10,165 bases of DNA, taken from assembly GCA_030636465.1 (NCBI GenBank), contig DAOVWW010000024.1, positions 1-10,165 of the forward strand, given 5' to 3'. Position numbers and translations under genes: made by a program. This document shows, in pieces, positions 9,603-10,165 of this stretch. Numbering within the stretch: the first letter of the stretch is position 1; the number at the start of each line of letters is the position of its first letter. The notes beneath the pieces are model-generated. The model had not been told where the DNA came from. It searched no databases and worked only from the letters and a program-made list of their open reading frames with translations. Origin of the DNA: Gammaproteobacteria bacterium. GTDB lineage: Bacteria; Pseudomonadota; Gammaproteobacteria; BMS3Bbin11.

Positions 9603-9646
9603 GCCAGAGTGGTGGAATTGGTAGACACACGAGAATTAAAATCTAC
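9603..9646 (+). pseudogene. truncated tRNA-Leu(UAA), 5' half only
   Basis: This stretch reads as the 5' part of a class II tRNA-Leu: acceptor strand GCCAGAG (9603-9609), T8-G9, a D-arm with stem GTG/CAC (9612-9614 with 9626-9628) and loop GAATTGGTAGA, then an anticodon loop ATTAAAA with anticodon TAA at 9637-9639. Only three of five anticodon-stem pairs form (9632-9634 with 9642-9644). After that the match ends: there is no long variable arm, no GGTTCRA T-arm and no CTCTGGC to close the acceptor stem anywhere before the next tRNA. It shares 21 of 24 bases with the same part of the intact tRNA-Leu(CAA) downstream (9607-9630 versus 9741-9764). A group I intron, known in tRNA-Leu(UAA) of cyanobacteria, does not explain it: the sequence continues past the anticodon and the space is too short. 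Confidence 0.7.
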
Positions 9647-9736
9647 CGAGCATTCCTCACAACGAGTTATACGGCAACGGCTTCAGATATTTGTAAATAA
9701 TGGTGCACAGATAGTGCACATGGATAATTTTGTATT
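9647..9736 (+). other. spacer between the tRNA-Leu remnant and tRNA-Leu(CAA), no gene seen
   Basis: About 90 bases with no coding frame that I trust and no recognisable tRNA 3' half. It holds a short direct repeat CGAG (9647-9650 and 9663-9666) and two GTGCAC palindromes (9703-9708 and 9714-9719) eleven bases apart. A -10-like GATAAT (9723-9728) lies at a suitable distance from the tRNA start but lacks a good -35 element. Confidence 0.5.
9703..9719. repeat. paired GTGCAC palindromes upstream of tRNA-Leu(CAA)
   Basis: GTGCAC occurs twice, at 9703-9708 and 9714-9719, with AGATA between. The repeat period is 11 bases, about one helical turn, so both copies face the same side of the DNA. They sit just upstream of a -10-like GATAAT, a position suited to an operator. 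They could equally be the footprint of an old insertion. Confidence 0.4.
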
Positions 9737-9818
9737 GGCTGAGTGGCGGAATTGGTAGACGCGCTGGATTCAAAATCCTGTTTCTTCGGAAGTGCCGGTT
9801 CGATTCCGGCCTCAGCTA
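9737..9818 (+). tRNA. tRNA-Leu (anticodon CAA)
   Basis: A complete class II tRNA fold can be drawn. The acceptor is GGCTGAG (9737-9743) with CTCAGCT (9811-9817) and discriminator A9818. The D-stem is GCG/CGC. The anticodon stem is CTGGA (9764-9768) with TCCTG (9776-9780), loop TTCAAAA, anticodon CAA at 9771-9773. The long variable arm TTC-TTCG-GAA (9782-9791) has a UUCG tetraloop. The T-arm is GCCGG-TTCGATT-CCGGC (9794-9810). It would read UUG leucine codons. Three points are unusual: the terminal acceptor pair is G-U, position 28-42 of the anticodon stem is a U-U mismatch, and the 3' end reads CAA where most gammaproteobacterial tRNA genes encode CCA. A tRNA nucleotidyltransferase would have to add the CCA end. 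The gene is still probably functional, but it may be drifting. Confidence 0.88.
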
Positions 9819-9825
9819 CAAACAA

Positions 9826-9856
9826 ATTACTATTCCCTACTGGTAATCATTTTTTT
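9826..9856 (+). terminator. rho-independent terminator after tRNA-Leu
   Basis: ATTACTA (9826-9832) pairs with TGGTAAT (9841-9847), seven pairs including one G-U, around an eight-base loop, and seven T follow at 9850-9856. It ends the tRNA transcript seven bases after the discriminator base. On the other strand the same hairpin is followed by TTTGTTTG, so it may also stop the convergent EAL-domain gene. Confidence 0.65.
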
Positions 9857-9893
9857 CCAATCAGCAAACATTACAGAGCTGGCTGGAAGAAAA

Positions 9894-10165
9894 CTATTTC
9901 TGTCTATTAATCATCTCCACTATCTTCTCTACTGATACCGGCTTACTGAAAAGAAAGCCCTGAGCAACGTCACAACCCTGTGTAGCTAGAATCTCCAGTT
10001 GTGCCTCGGTCTCAACACCCTCTGCTACCACCTTAACATCAAGGCCACGTGCCATAGCGATTGTCGCATTGACAAGTTCCAGGTCAGCAGCATCATCTGT
10101 AATATCCTGAATAAAACTGCGGTCTATTTTAAGCCTGTTAAACGGGTATTTACGCAAATAACTCA
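9894..10165 (-). CDS. EAL-domain protein (cyclic-di-GMP phosphodiesterase type), C-terminal part
   Basis: The last 90 or so codons of a longer gene that continues past the right edge. The visible part is the end of an EAL domain, the family that hydrolyses cyclic di-GMP to pGpG. It shows SYLRKYPFNRLKIDRSFI, whose KID lysine is a conserved catalytic-site residue. VVAEGVETEAQL follows with the conserved glutamate of EGVE, and then QGFLFSKP, close to the end of the domain. The EAL motif itself, the DDFGTG aspartates and any sensor or GGDEF domain lie outside the window, so activity cannot be judged fully. The frame is open to the edge; the TTG at 10155-10157 is not a start but a leucine codon inside the domain. 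It converges on the tRNA gene and shares the terminator region. Its link to the neighbouring genes is positional only. Confidence 0.9.
   Translation of the reverse strand, partial: SYLRKYPFNRLKIDRSFIQDITDDAADLELVNATIAMARGLDVKVVAEGVETEAQLEILATQGCDVAQGFLFSKPVSVEKIVEMINRQK

Noticed and set aside
9647..9690. Integron attC-like site (GTTATAC near 9665)
   Set aside because: The seven-base core does not fit the GTTRRRY consensus, there is no matching inverted partner, and no integrase or cassette is nearby.
9603..9736. Group I intron in tRNA-Leu(UAA)
   Set aside because: Known introns interrupt within the anticodon, but here the sequence continues through the anticodon loop. The remaining space is too short and no 3' exon is present.
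9543..9758. Open frame of 71 codons on the plus strand across the tRNA-Leu locus
   Set aside because: It translates the tRNA-Leu remnant and the start of tRNA-Leu(CAA); the segment VVELVDT is the usual false translation of a tRNA-Leu. It has no ribosome-binding site or protein-like features.
10155..10157. TTG as the start of a small EAL protein
   Set aside because: The frame is open to the window edge and the residues just upstream (SY before LRKYP) continue the EAL-domain pattern, so this is an internal leucine codon.

Overview
The window is a stretch of gammaproteobacterial chromosome made mostly of housekeeping genes. Nine genes lie head to tail on the minus strand. Read in their own direction (from about 9.5 kb down to 1) they are queA, tgt, yajC, secD, secF, glyA, nrdR, ribD, ribE and the start of ribB/ribBA. 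The protein sequences and the gene order (queA-tgt-yajC-secDF next to nrdR-ribD, as in E. coli but with the intervening genes missing) point to a gammaproteobacterium. I cannot name the genus.

Layout: (1) Positions 1-2078 carry riboflavin synthesis: RibB (3' part cut off by the window edge), riboflavin synthase RibE and the bifunctional RibD. (2) Positions 2118-3910 carry NrdR, the zinc-ribbon/ATP-cone repressor of ribonucleotide reductase genes, and GlyA, serine hydroxymethyltransferase. (3) Positions 3959-7219 carry the SecF, SecD and YajC subunits of the accessory Sec translocon complex. (4) Positions 7322-9467 carry Tgt and QueA, two steps of queuosine modification of tRNA. (5) Positions 9468-9893 hold two divergent promoters, a broken tRNA-Leu(UAA) 5' half, a whole tRNA-Leu(CAA) gene and a terminator. 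(6) From 9894 to the right edge is the C-terminal part of an EAL-domain (cyclic-di-GMP phosphodiesterase type) protein on the minus strand.

Most genes on the minus strand are separated by 50 bases or less, and tgt overlaps queA, so much of the block is probably co-transcribed from a promoter with a perfect TATAAT box just before queA. Two internal breaks are possible: the 102-base yajC-tgt gap, and a weak hairpin plus T-run at the secF stop codon, just before glyA. Several starts differ from the longest open frame: secF starts at 4963, yajC at 7219 and queA at 9467, and tgt uses a TTG codon at 8437.

I see no new defence or mobile system here. The least ordinary part is the tRNA-Leu region. 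A good stable-RNA-type promoter leads into a tRNA-Leu(UAA) that ends abruptly after the anticodon loop. It is followed by a tRNA-Leu(CAA) that lacks an encoded CCA end and carries mismatched positions. This looks like the scar of an old recombination or integration event in a tandem tRNA-Leu locus. SecF also has a periplasmic insertion with two cysteines that E. coli SecF, as I recall it, does not have.
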